In this document: one piece after another, positions 40,057-49,728 of the stretch
How the letters are laid out: each line of letters opens with the position of its first letter
How positions within the stretch are numbered: position 1 is the first letter of the stretch
Assembly: GCA_016712675.1 (NCBI GenBank)
Contig: JADJQR010000011.1
Location: 62,001 to 126,000, forward strand
Reading direction: 5' to 3'
Length of the DNA: 64,000 nt
Source of the DNA: a bacterium
Lineage (GTDB): Bacteria > Krumholzibacteriota > Krumholzibacteriia > LZORAL124-64-63
Notes under the pieces: generated by a model
What the model was told of the DNA's origin: nothing
Seen by the model: only the letters and a program-made list of their open reading frames with translations
Database searches by the model: none
Position numbers and translations under genes: made by a program

Positions 40057-43000
40057 ATGACGGCACCCGAAAACGCCGGTTCCAACAATACTCAACCGCG
40101 CTTGGCCATTTGCACGGCGCTTCCCCACGAACTCGCGGCATGTCAATTGATGTTTGACGACCTTGCGGAGGTCAACCCTCCCTGCGCCGACGACGGGAAC
40201 CAATATTGGTATGGAACCCTGCCCAGCCGTGCGGATGGCTTACCCCACCCAGTGTTGCTGACCTCGCTGGCTAAGATGGGCAACAACGTCGCGGCGGCAG
40301 CCATCACGAATCTCGTTCGAAGCTTCCCGTCTGTCGAGCACGTCCTCATGGTCGGCATCGCCGGAGGTGTACCCGACCCGCGAAGCCCCGCAAACCATGT
40401 TCGGCTCGGGGACGTGGTGGTCAGCAACGAAAAGGGCGTCCTGCAATACGACAACGTCAAAATGACACCCGGCGAAATCGAGATTCGCGACACTTCGCAA
40501 AAACCGGGCGCCGCCTTGATCGCGGCCGCCAAGGCTTTGGAAGCGCAACGCATTCTTGGTTTTTATCCTTGGGAGACGCATCTCAAAAGGGCCGAGCAGC
40601 ACCCAGATTTTCGGCGGCCTGCGTGCAAAACCGACGTACTGCACGATCTCCAAGATCAGTCTAAAAAAATCCGACATCCGAAAGACTCCTGGCGGACTCG
40701 ACATCCGACAAGTCCGAAAATTCATTTGGCGGCTATTGGATCGGCAAACACCCTTCTCAAGGATGCGGCTCGGCGAGACCAGTTACGAGATGGATACGGC
40801 GTTCGGGCCATCGAAATGGAGAGCTCTGGAACGGCGGATGCCGCCTGGAGCGCAGGACGAAATTACCTGGTGATCCGTGGAATCTGCGATTACTGCGACA
40901 TCCATAAAAACGATGATTGGCAATACCATGCAGCGCTGGTGGCCGCCGCCTACGCGCGGGCCTTGATCGAAAACCTCCCCTCTTATCCACCGCACCAAGC
41001 TTACGATGCGGGTCTGACCGGATCCCCAGCGCTCGATAAAGCCAATGCCCGATCCGTCGTCCGGTCGGCGGAAACCGCCATCGAGCAGCTTCAATCGGAA
41101 CTCGGCGAGGTTTATGCCGGGCAACTGGAAGCGATCGTCGAACAGCGAGGCCGTGGCGATTTCGATGCGGCTGAGAACGCGCTCAATTCTGCATTGGCGG
41201 AACTGGCAGACAAAAACGTACCCGATCAAGTGAAAGCTCGCTTTTACTACCAAGCCGCGCGCTGGTCGCAGGAGGATGGGAAACCGGCTTCGCCGCACGC
41301 AAGATATCACCGGTCGGCCATGCGCCTCGACCCGAACTTTGACGATCGAACCTATCGCGCGTTCGAAGCGGTCGCGGCCGGGCGCCTCGACGACGCCATC
41401 GCTATCTTGCGCCCCTTCGATACGGAATCGGTGGTCCTCAACTTGTGCCGCCATTTGCTGGATGCCGGGCGATCGCCTGAAGCGGAGGGTTTATTGGAAC
41501 CCCCGGAGACTCCCCTCACCGATGAAATTCGGCGTCTGCGCGCGCTGTGTCGTTTGGCGTCGGCCGATCCCGAAGGGGCTTGGCGGATGCTTGAGCCGGC
41601 GATGCCCGCTCAAAAGGGCAATCCGCTCTTTCAATTGACGGCGGGCTATATCGCCTTTTGGCGGGCTATACCCGAAGAACTCCGAAAATCGAAGCTGGGG
41701 CCAGCGCTTTTTCAGCCGGGCACCATTTCGCTCGATGCGGAGCGCGCCCGATGGGCCAGCGAATCCCTCGAATTCTTTCTCGCCGCCCTTGCTCTGGTGC
41801 CGGCCCATTCGACGAACGAACTGTGGCGACCCGCCAGGGATGCGGTCCTCGCCGCGGGCATTCTGCTTCCAGAACACCGCGCCAAAACCGCCGAGAGAGC
41901 GAAGTCGTCCCTCGCCCACGATCCCGTCGAATCGGTTCCCGCGTGGTGTTTGCTCCTGTTGGGAACCGATTACGACTGGACCCGCACGCTCGAAGCCTTG
42001 ATCGCTATTTGTCGCGAGCCCTATCCCCCGTTGTGGGCCCTGGATCTGCTGACCGAACTGCTGCTCAAAACGGGCCAGCCGGAGTCGGCCTGGCAGCATC
42101 TGGAAAAATTCCGGTACCGCTACTCGACGGACGACGAAAAAGGTTGCTGGTTCGAACGCGCGATCCGTTGTCTCGGGCCGCTGGGTCGGCTCGCGGAGTT
42201 GGAGCCGAGCCTGGCGGTTTTGGGCGATAGCGTCGATCACCGTCGCTTGCAGGCCGCTTACTGGAACGCGTGCGGGAACATAGAAAGAACCCTCGTCCTG
42301 GCGAAAGGTTTGGCGCGGGAACCCGGCGAGCTGATCGACCACGTGAATTTGATCCATCTTTACGGCCGGCAGCTGATGTGGAAAGAGGTGACAGCTGCGG
42401 CCGACGGTTGCCTGCGCCGGTTCGCGGGCGCGCCCGCCGAAGTCGCCGACGCCCTTGTCCGCGCCCGGCTGGAGCTAAGCGATCCGGCGGTGGCTTCAGA
42501 AATCTTGCAAGCTTACCGATCAGCGTATGAACGCGATGGAATGCTCGACGATTATCATGCGCGTTGCCTGTCGGTTTACGGGGTTACGGGCGATCACCAA
42601 AAAGCGTTCGACGCCAGCGAATTCCTGTGGGCGCGCCACCCCACCGAGCAGCTGTTGACGCGGCGCGCGCACCTGCAATTTCTTTTGGGCGAGACGCCGA
42701 GCGCCTTGGAAATACTGAAACAGGGCTTTGAGCAAGGGTACCAAACGCCTGAAATTCTGATAGCCATCGCCCGGCATTGCTTGAGCCAGAGCCGTGAGGA
42801 AGCGTTCATGTGGGCGCAGCGAGCCGTTGACCTTTTTCCGGTTGATCCGCAAGTCCGCGCCAGTGCCATGGAAATCGCTTTCGATGCCGGTCATGGCGAC
42901 TGGGCGTCCGCGCAGCTGACCACCCTCACGGAGGATTTCCCCGATAGCGGTTTTCTCAAAGCCGTGGACGCGCCGACCGTATTGGAGTGGCTGCGCGCGC

Positions 43001-46000
43001 AACAAGCCCAAAACGCCACACACGGGCAAGCGTTCGCCGAAGGCCGATACCCGTTTCATCTCTGGGTTGACAGCGTGAACGGAAATCTCGGCGCCGAATT
43101 CTACTGGCGCTGGCACGTCAACCGAGAACGGCCACCGCGCGCGCGCGCGTTTTTTCCGTTGGCTTTTGGCGGCCGGCCGGCGACCTCGCAATTCGCCGAG
43201 TGGAAAGGCGCCGCGTTGATCATGGATTACACGGCCTGCTTGTCGGCTCACCTGCTCAAGCTTTACCCGTCTTTGGAAAACGCGCTGGACGAAATTTTCG
43301 TCCCGCCCTCTTTGTTCGCGATCGTTCAAACCGAAATCCTGCGTTTGTCGCAGAGCCAAACCGACCGAATCGAACAGGCCGAGGCGTTGCTTGCCTGGCT
43401 GGAAAAAGGCGCTGTTACGCTTCTGCCAGCCCCAGACCTGGAAGCGGGCGACTTTTCGGGCCTACAGCACGCGGATCGCATCAAATGGCGGTTGGCGGAG
43501 CAACGCGATCTGCGGATTGTCGACGATTGTTTCGCGACCGAACTGTTCCAGACAGGGGAGATCCCCCCCGCGCTCGATGCGTTGCGAATCGCTGAAACGG
43601 CTGTCTTGGACGCGCTGCAATCCTCCGGCGATTTAATCCTTGAAGAGCAAGGAAGCACGAGGCCTTCTGATCGGGTATCGCCGGCCTCGGGCGACGCGAA
43701 ACTCGAATCGGGGGCCGCTCTCCTCGTTGACCGCCCGTTCTTGGAGCGACTACTCGATTTAGACGGGCTCGATGCGACGGCCGCTCACTTCAGGCTGTTT
43801 TGCATCAGCCATGTTTGCGAACAACTCCGCGACGAAATCGAACAAGCTCGCCGCCGCGGGAAAATCAGGGCGTGGTTAGAGCGATTGCTCGCCGAGCTCA
43901 AGCGTTTGCGGTCAAACGGAAAGCTCAAAACGCTGACCGTTCGGCACCCGCCCGACCAATCCGATGCCCATCAGGTTTTGCACCACGAGCTGACAGAACT
44001 TTTATCCGGTGCGGAAGATTCAAGCCATCCGGTTTGGATCGACGACCGCATGATGAGCAGTCACTCCGCACTTGGCCATCGTTCCCCGATTGTCGGCATC
44101 CACGACATCGTGGATCTCCTGCGGGTGCGACGGGCGATCACAGAGGGAAAGTATCGCGAATGCCATCGGGAGATGATCCGTTCGGGCGTCGGCTGTCGGC
44201 TGCCTCCGCCGGACTACCTGCTTGACGAGCTAAAACAGGTTCCGTTCGATCCAAACGCAGGAGTGTTGGTCGAGAGTTCGGCGCTATCGCGGCTACGCCA
44301 AAGCGTGGCGGCGATCTTGGCCTCTGACGCGCTTGGGAAAATGCCCTTGCGCCCGGGCACAATGTCAGAAGCGATGCAATTCAAACTGGCGTTGCAGCGT
44401 TTGATCGACGACGCGATGGCGATGATTTGGCTGGCGGCTGACCTGGAAGATCGGCGACGCGCCGCGATGGCGGATTGGCTCTTTGAATGCTTTTTTCCAA
44501 ACGGTGCCCGTTTTGTCAGCTTTGAGGGTTTCGAAAGCGATTTGCTCAAGGGCCTGGCGTTCGAACACTGCTTTCGAATTTATTTGGGCTGGCGTTTTAT
44601 GCGGCAACCTCGCGTCGCAAAAGCCTATTATTCTTGGCTCTTTGACCGCTTGTGGCCGGCATGGCAAACCCATCCGAACCTGTATGCTTCCGTTTTAGAG
44701 CATTTGTCAGAATCCGTTTTTCAACATTTGAAAAATTTCTCTGCGCGCGCGAACGGCGAGCTATGGGTACAAGCGTTCGTTGATCCCTTGATCCATTTCC
44801 CGCCCGACCTGCTCAAAATCATAGTCTTTCATCGAAAGCTCAAACCCTTGCTCCAACCTCATTTCACCGTGGGCATGCGGGTTGACGCATTCGACTTGTT
44901 TATCCCGAAAAGCCAATGGACCGATCTGCTGAACGCTTGTATCGAACAGGAAAAACCGGTATCGATCACGTTAAATGAGCGATCGATCGACGGTGAATTT
45001 AGAGCCGGTGGCGGCGTGGGGGATCTCCTGATCCTAGCCGGCGAGACGGCGAACGGCGAACGGGTCGAGATCCACTTTCTCGTCCCTTATGCGCGCTTGA
45101 ACCATCGGTCGGCGCAGCACCGCCTCGCGTGGCTGGGCGATTTGGAAGATGCCGCGCTTCTGGACCCTGGAGTCGCGGTTCAGTGGCGCGAGGCCCTCGA
45201 AGAGCACAAACCGGTTACCGCGATGGAGGCTCTTCGCGAAGCGTGCGAGCGTTCCCCGAAGTTTTTCTTTGCTCGCGCGGCCTTGGCGCTCACTACACCG
45301 AAGTCGGAGACTCTCGATTGGAGCGACGTCCTCCCCGATCGCCGCGAGATTCTCGACGCGGTAGCGCCTTGCGGCGAGACTGGTGAAGCGGTCACGCATA
45401 GCCTCGTTGCCCGCGACGGGTCTATCGCCGAGATCGCGGCATCCGTCACACCGCTCGCCGTCTTCCCCTGGGGGCCTCCCGACGATCTGGCGACGAAAAT
45501 TCTGAGCGAGGTTTGTAGCGACACCGCCTGTTCTGAAGCTTTGCGAAACGTGGTCGAGGATCTTGCCCGCTCCAGCTTCAATCCGGTGGTGTTGGAAAAC
45601 GTGCTGGCCTTATTCCTCCGAGCGCCTGACGGATTTGATCGAGCGCCCTTCGACAAACTCGTGCGCAATCTTTTGGCGGTTGCTCCAGAGGCCCCGTATG
45701 CGGAGGCATTCGATCTTTATATCGAGTTGCTACATTTGATTTGGAACCATTTTCGGCTGATGCCCGAGTTCGGTGACCAAGGCTACGAACAGCGCGTGAT
45801 TTGGGCCTACACCTACGCTGACAAAATGCTGGAAAATCTGATCGATCGAGCATCGGATGTTCGGGGGTGCTTGGCAGGCGCCGCCGGAGCGATCAAGGCA
45901 ATTAACCGCGAACTCGAAAAGCGAGTGAACCCGTTTGGTGAATACGGGCCGGAAGTCGATGCGGATGTCACGCTCCCGTGCGAGGCATCGCGGTGGAGAA

Positions 46001-46752
46001 TCGCGATCGGCGGCACTTTGAGTATCATCAAACGCGACGTCGCGGTGATTGACCCCATCCGAAAGAGCGTGCTGGACGCTCTGGAATTGTTTCTGAACGA
46101 ATTAAATCGACGCGATGTGTTAACGTGGCCTGGAACGGAGTGCTTCGCGTTGTCGGATTTGCCGGGCGGCCCCAAAAACAGCCCGTTAAACAATCGAGGT
46201 TGGGACACCGCTTTGGAGCTTCATGCCCTGCTCTCCGGCCAAAAAGAGCCTCCCGATACTCAGCTCCACGATGTCTGGTTGGCTGCTCTGGACCAACAGG
46301 ATCTGGATGTCATCGGCGGCTTTTTTCTTTTCGTAGCCCGCTATCCTATACCGGCCGACAAACAAAAATCGCTCATCGAAATAGCCGAAAAATGCGTGTG
46401 CGATCATGCGTTCAATCCAGGTACAAAACGATTTTATTGGAGCGTCGCATCTTTGCTCTCATCTTTGACCGATCAAACCATAATGGATTTGCGGGATAGC
46501 CTTCTCCAGAGAGCCTTTTCGGCTGTTGACGCGGATCACTCCCTCTGGATCGATGTCTGCGAATTGGCATTTCGGATCGGCTATCTAAAATCTTCGGAAG
46601 AAAGGGTTAACCATTTTTTAGCCACCCTGCAAAAAGTGGCATCAATACTGCCGGTCGATTCTAAAGAATATGGAGCTTTCTTGTCTTTCAAGCGGCGCAT
46701 AGAAGCTCAACTACCGCTGTGGGCCTACCCAAGGTTGTGGAATGTAGCGTAG
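40057..46752 (+). CDS. Giant nucleoside-phosphorylase/TPR/PIN-like protein
   Basis: A 2231-residue protein. Residues ~10-310 match the purine/uridine phosphorylase (MTAN-like) fold: AICTALPHELAACQL start, MVGIAGGVPDPRSPANHVRL, and AIEMESSGTADAAWSAGRNY (the conserved ME-S and D of the active site region). Residues ~330-1000 are TPR/HEAT-like helical repeats. Around 1045-1330 two segments resemble PIN-type nuclease cores (KGAALIMDYTACLSAHLLKL; HPVWIDDRMMSSHSALGHRS then VGIHDIVDLL). The rest (to 2231) is helical. The phosphorylase-plus-repeat layout recalls NLR-like and other prokaryotic conflict proteins, but no NTPase P-loop was seen. A 27-codon frame at 39977 ends at its start (ATGA). Codons are less GC-biased than in the 10-38 kb block. 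Confidence 0.8.
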   Translation: MTAPENAGSNNTQPRLAICTALPHELAACQLMFDDLAEVNPPCADDGNQYWYGTLPSRADGLPHPVLLTSLAKMGNNVAAAAITNLVRSFPSVEHVLMVGIAGGVPDPRSPANHVRLGDVVVSNEKGVLQYDNVKMTPGEIEIRDTSQKPGAALIAAAKALEAQRILGFYPWETHLKRAEQHPDFRRPACKTDVLHDLQDQSKKIRHPKDSWRTRHPTSPKIHLAAIGSANTLLKDAARRDQLRDGYGVRAIEMESSGTADAAWSAGRNYLVIRGICDYCDIHKNDDWQYHAALVAAAYARALIENLPSYPPHQAYDAGLTGSPALDKANARSVVRSAETAIEQLQSELGEVYAGQLEAIVEQRGRGDFDAAENALNSALAELADKNVPDQVKARFYYQAARWSQEDGKPASPHARYHRSAMRLDPNFDDRTYRAFEAVAAGRLDDAIAILRPFDTESVVLNLCRHLLDAGRSPEAEGLLEPPETPLTDEIRRLRALCRLASADPEGAWRMLEPAMPAQKGNPLFQLTAGYIAFWRAIPEELRKSKLGPALFQPGTISLDAERARWASESLEFFLAALALVPAHSTNELWRPARDAVLAAGILLPEHRAKTAERAKSSLAHDPVESVPAWCLLLLGTDYDWTRTLEALIAICREPYPPLWALDLLTELLLKTGQPESAWQHLEKFRYRYSTDDEKGCWFERAIRCLGPLGRLAELEPSLAVLGDSVDHRRLQAAYWNACGNIERTLVLAKGLAREPGELIDHVNLIHLYGRQLMWKEVTAAADGCLRRFAGAPAEVADALVRARLELSDPAVASEILQAYRSAYERDGMLDDYHARCLSVYGVTGDHQKAFDASEFLWARHPTEQLLTRRAHLQFLLGETPSALEILKQGFEQGYQTPEILIAIARHCLSQSREEAFMWAQRAVDLFPVDPQVRASAMEIAFDAGHGDWASAQLTTLTEDFPDSGFLKAVDAPTVLEWLRAQQAQNATHGQAFAEGRYPFHLWVDSVNGNLGAEFYWRWHVNRERPPRARAFFPLAFGGRPATSQFAEWKGAALIMDYTACLSAHLLKLYPSLENALDEIFVPPSLFAIVQTEILRLSQSQTDRIEQAEALLAWLEKGAVTLLPAPDLEAGDFSGLQHADRIKWRLAEQRDLRIVDDCFATELFQTGEIPPALDALRIAETAVLDALQSSGDLILEEQGSTRPSDRVSPASGDAKLESGAALLVDRPFLERLLDLDGLDATAAHFRLFCISHVCEQLRDEIEQARRRGKIRAWLERLLAELKRLRSNGKLKTLTVRHPPDQSDAHQVLHHELTELLSGAEDSSHPVWIDDRMMSSHSALGHRSPIVGIHDIVDLLRVRRAITEGKYRECHREMIRSGVGCRLPPPDYLLDELKQVPFDPNAGVLVESSALSRLRQSVAAILASDALGKMPLRPGTMSEAMQFKLALQRLIDDAMAMIWLAADLEDRRRAAMADWLFECFFPNGARFVSFEGFESDLLKGLAFEHCFRIYLGWRFMRQPRVAKAYYSWLFDRLWPAWQTHPNLYASVLEHLSESVFQHLKNFSARANGELWVQAFVDPLIHFPPDLLKIIVFHRKLKPLLQPHFTVGMRVDAFDLFIPKSQWTDLLNACIEQEKPVSITLNERSIDGEFRAGGGVGDLLILAGETANGERVEIHFLVPYARLNHRSAQHRLAWLGDLEDAALLDPGVAVQWREALEEHKPVTAMEALREACERSPKFFFARAALALTTPKSETLDWSDVLPDRREILDAVAPCGETGEAVTHSLVARDGSIAEIAASVTPLAVFPWGPPDDLATKILSEVCSDTACSEALRNVVEDLARSSFNPVVLENVLALFLRAPDGFDRAPFDKLVRNLLAVAPEAPYAEAFDLYIELLHLIWNHFRLMPEFGDQGYEQRVIWAYTYADKMLENLIDRASDVRGCLAGAAGAIKAINRELEKRVNPFGEYGPEVDADVTLPCEASRWRIAIGGTLSIIKRDVAVIDPIRKSVLDALELFLNELNRRDVLTWPGTECFALSDLPGGPKNSPLNNRGWDTALELHALLSGQKEPPDTQLHDVWLAALDQQDLDVIGGFFLFVARYPIPADKQKSLIEIAEKCVCDHAFNPGTKRFYWSVASLLSSLTDQTIMDLRDSLLQRAFSAVDADHSLWIDVCELAFRIGYLKSSEERVNHFLATLQKVASILPVDSKEYGAFLSFKRRIEAQLPLWAYPRLWNVA

Positions 46753-46883
46753 CAATCCCGCAAACGGCTGCAAGCGTTCGGTTTGGTAGCCGTCTACCCT
46801 GGCCATCCGGACGGCTTGAAGCGCGGCAGCAAAACTGTGGCGAGCGGCGGCCGTGCGGGGCATCCGTTTGACGGCGGGCAGTC
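46753..46883. other. Start of the gene-poor gap after the giant gene
   Basis: Together with the IS66 remnant, 46753-47206 holds no intact gene. No terminator hairpin was recognised directly after 46752. Confidence 0.4.
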
Positions 46884-47046
46884 ATGCCGGAGCGGACGGT
46901 CATCGGATCGGGGGTGATCCGAGTGGACGCCCCGGGCCGACGGCAGTACAGCGTCGAGTTCAAACGGCGGCTGGTTGAGCTGGCGCTGGAACCGGGGCCG
47001 CCGGTGGCGGGGATCGCACTGGCGCACCGGATCAACGCCAACCCGG
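46884..47046 (+). pseudogene. IS66/IS3-type OrfA remnant
   Basis: The frame MPERTVIGSGVIRVDA..., then RRQYSVEFKRRLVELALEPG and AGIALAHRINAN, matches the N-terminal helix-turn-helix of IS66/IS3 OrfA transposase proteins. Homology ends at about 47046; the open frame continues to 47216 without family features. No terminal repeats are evident. It marks a past insertion between the giant gene and the kinase gene. Confidence 0.7.
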
Positions 47047-47206
47047 CTGGACGCGAGCCAGCGCCCCCTAAAACGGCCGCCGCTCGTCGGCGAAAGGTAC
47101 ACGCATCCTGGGGCAGCGGCGCGCTGCGCAACCGCGTATCGTTTCCGGCGCGCGACACCGAGCCGAAGCAGTCGCGACTGGCGTCTCGCAGCACCACCAC
47201 CGGTTG

Positions 47207-48985
47207 CTACAAATAAGCCAACAGACGGTCGAGGCACCGTCGGATGAACGCTTCCAACCCGCGATTTCGTTCGATCAACGGCACGAGGCGGGGGGCTAGC
47301 GCATAATAGCCGTCGACGAGGCGGCGACCTATCCAAGAGCGACCCAATGTCCGATCTCGCCACAGTCGCAGCGCGAGGGTTTCGGGAGCCTGCGGCCCGT
47401 AGACCGCGGACGCGATAAAACAGTGTTGGGTGTTACAAGCGCGCGTTGCAGGCGTTGAAGATCTGGCATTGCCGGCAGGTTGATGGGCCGGCGAGGCCAC
47501 CGGGGCCGGCGGCGGATTTCCTTTCATGGCCCGAAGCGTGGTTTGATTCGCGGTGACGCGCGCGCGGGATGATGTCGTCGGCCGAGCGGACATGGCCCGA
47601 CCGCCGCGCATCTCCCGCAACACTTCCCGATTGGTGTCGGACGGGAGCGAACCCGCATCCGGCGATCTCGCATCGCCCAACCGAAATAGCGCTTCCGCCT
47701 CGGAAATCAAATGAAGCTGGTTCGCGCGAATGATGCTGATCGACAGGTGCGAATAAAGAAATTTCGGATTTTGATACGGCGGTTCCAGCAGGCCGACCGC
47801 GCTGATCCAGCGCCCGATCCAGCCGGCGTCCGGGCGGTGCGCCAGCGCGGACAACCCCTGATGCCAGATGCTGATTTTGACGATGTGGCCGCGCCAGTGC
47901 CCGAAATTTATAAAGACGTAGGGCCTGCCTTGACTCGTCTTCGCTTGTTTGACCTCCACGATCTTGCCGACCAGCTCGACCCGATCACCGACATAAGGGC
48001 GGCATATCGCATAGTGGGCCGCGTTCAGAACGGGGAACGCCGACAGATAGCGCGCCGGCGCCGCGACCGACCGTGGCGTCGCGACACGCGGAACGTTTTT
48101 CCCGGCGAGAAAATCTTCCAGGGTCGGAACGGCCGCGAAATCCGCTTGGCACACGGCCGCGAAACGCCTCGCGTCATCCGCGCAGTGGGGCTGCCCGAAC
48201 AGCCGATCAAAAAGATGCGATCGCGCCGGGTCGGCATAATCGTTCGCCTTGAAAAGCACCGCGTCGCCATCGGATTGGGTTTGACGCCACAGCGCCGGTT
48301 GCGTTTCCAGGGCGAGAAGCGCGCAGTGGAGGGCGATGAAGGAAAAGCGGTCGAGCCGCGCGTCCCAGGCGCCCGCGGCCCGCTGGGGATGCTGGAAATT
48401 TCGGTGGCCGAGTTCGGCGCCGCCGAGCGAGGCGAGCGCCTCGACAAACATGCCGTCATAATCGATCAGCTGAAGCGAGCGGCCCCCGTCCGATACCATG
48501 ACGTTTCCGGGTTGGACGTCGCCGTGCGCCAGCCGCTCCGACTCCAGCAGCGCGGCGAGAGCTCGGAGCGAGGCGCGGACCTGTCGGAGTACATTTTTGT
48601 CGGCGTGAAACTCCTCCAAAAACTCGCCCAAGGTTTTCCCGGCCGCCCACGTCATTTTGACCAGAGGAAACAGGTCGCCATCGACCCGAATGCCGCGCGC
48701 TTGAAACTCGAAATCCAGAAAATGCGGGGAACGCAGCGCGCGCAAGCGACCGGAAATCGCCCGGTAGCGCTGCTCGAGCGCGTGAGATTGTTTGTGAAAA
48801 CAGCGAACGGCGAATTTTGCCTGCCCGACTTCGAGCGTGTAGGTCAGCGCGAAGCCCCCGCACAGCGCGAGCGGCAACCCCAAGCCCGTCGTGACGACCG
48901 TTCCCCGCCGCAGCTCCGGGTCGATCAGCGCCGTTTGCGGGTGCTGAAGCGCTTCGTTATATCGCTCGAGCGTCGGGTAGCTCAC
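47207..48985 (-). CDS. TerY-P triad protein kinase with CFI-box C-terminus
   Basis: A 592-residue atypical Ser/Thr kinase-like protein, third gene of a TerY-P triad. Catalytic HGDVQPGN lies at 154-161 and the metal-binding DYDG at 175-178; the beta-3 lysine position is replaced (FAVRCFHK). A middle region (VGDRVELVGKIVEVKQAKTS) resembles an OB-like domain. The C-terminal ~70 residues from C522 (CFIASAVYGPQAPETLALRL) form the CFI-box module, also present in the 63.1-kb protein. GTG 48985 overlaps the PP2C gene by 29 bp. Confidence 0.85.
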   Translation of the reverse strand: MSYPTLERYNEALQHPQTALIDPELRRGTVVTTGLGLPLALCGGFALTYTLEVGQAKFAVRCFHKQSHALEQRYRAISGRLRALRSPHFLDFEFQARGIRVDGDLFPLVKMTWAAGKTLGEFLEEFHADKNVLRQVRASLRALAALLESERLAHGDVQPGNVMVSDGGRSLQLIDYDGMFVEALASLGGAELGHRNFQHPQRAAGAWDARLDRFSFIALHCALLALETQPALWRQTQSDGDAVLFKANDYADPARSHLFDRLFGQPHCADDARRFAAVCQADFAAVPTLEDFLAGKNVPRVATPRSVAAPARYLSAFPVLNAAHYAICRPYVGDRVELVGKIVEVKQAKTSQGRPYVFINFGHWRGHIVKISIWHQGLSALAHRPDAGWIGRWISAVGLLEPPYQNPKFLYSHLSISIIRANQLHLISEAEALFRLGDARSPDAGSLPSDTNREVLREMRGGRAMSARPTTSSRARVTANQTTLRAMKGNPPPAPVASPAHQPAGNARSSTPATRACNTQHCFIASAVYGPQAPETLALRLWRDRTLGRSWIGRRLVDGYYALAPRLVPLIERNRGLEAFIRRCLDRLLAYL

Positions 48986-49718
48986 GTTCGCATCTCTCCA
49001 CCAGCACCAGCGTGATCAGCGTCGTATCGTCGACTCGCAAGGCTTTCGTCCGCCGCTCGTCGAGCACCAGGGCTTCAAAATCGGCTGCCCGAGCGATGCC
49101 GGCGAGCCTCTCCCAGACGGGCCGGCCTTCTTCCTCACGCCGCAGCGCCCACTCGCCGAGCGCATCGGTCATGCAAAGCACCACCGGCCTTTCCCGATCC
49201 GAGTAGCGCCACGTCCGGTGGTGTCGAATAAAAAAATCGGGCGCGTTGAAAAAGTCGTTCAGCGCGCCATCCGTGCCGAACAGTTCGGGGCGTCGTTGGA
49301 ACTCTGCCGCGCGTTCGTAGGGAAACGAGGCGACCCGCTCGTTTCCGTCCAGCAGCACCGCCAAGCTGTCTCCCACACACACGATATCGACCGTTTCGCG
49401 CTCGACGCACTGCTCGACGCCCAGCAGCGTCGCGAAGCTGCCCCGGTCGAAGGCCGCCTGTCGGGACCAGGACATCCGCCCGCGATCATGGTGGCCGCGA
49501 TAATCGGTGACGGCCCGATCGAGCCAATCCGCCGTCAGCGCCGGATCGCGCACGAAACCGTCCACCAGCCGGTTAGCCCACGTTTTGGAATCAAACGATT
49601 CGGAAGCGCCGTCGCTCAACGCCGCCAATCCGATCTCGATCGCCAGCCGGTAAGCGTCTTCCCCGGCACCCGGATCGGACGGCTCTTTGGCCACCTGACC
49701 CGCAAAGCGCGCCTTCAC
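48957..49718 (-). CDS. TerY-P triad PP2C-type phosphatase
   Basis: A 253-residue PP2C-family Ser/Thr phosphatase. The metal-binding motifs are visible as GEDAYRL...AALSDGASESFDSKTWAN near the N-terminus, DIVCVGDSLAVLLDGNERVA in the middle and VVLCMTDALGEWALRREEEG later. GTG 49718 was chosen because it follows the VWA stop by 10 bp. It would reverse phosphorylation by the downstream kinase. Confidence 0.87.
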   Translation of the reverse strand: MKARFAGQVAKEPSDPGAGEDAYRLAIEIGLAALSDGASESFDSKTWANRLVDGFVRDPALTADWLDRAVTDYRGHHDRGRMSWSRQAAFDRGSFATLLGVEQCVERETVDIVCVGDSLAVLLDGNERVASFPYERAAEFQRRPELFGTDGALNDFFNAPDFFIRHHRTWRYSDRERPVVLCMTDALGEWALRREEEGRPVWERLAGIARAADFEALVLDERRTKALRVDDTTLITLVLVERCERELPDARAI

Positions 49719-49728
49719 ATCGCGGCCG

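Noticed and set aside
47047-47216. Rest of the open frame after the IS66-like helix-turn-helix
   Set aside because: Transposase similarity ends near 47046; the remainder has no family residues and is likely chance reading.
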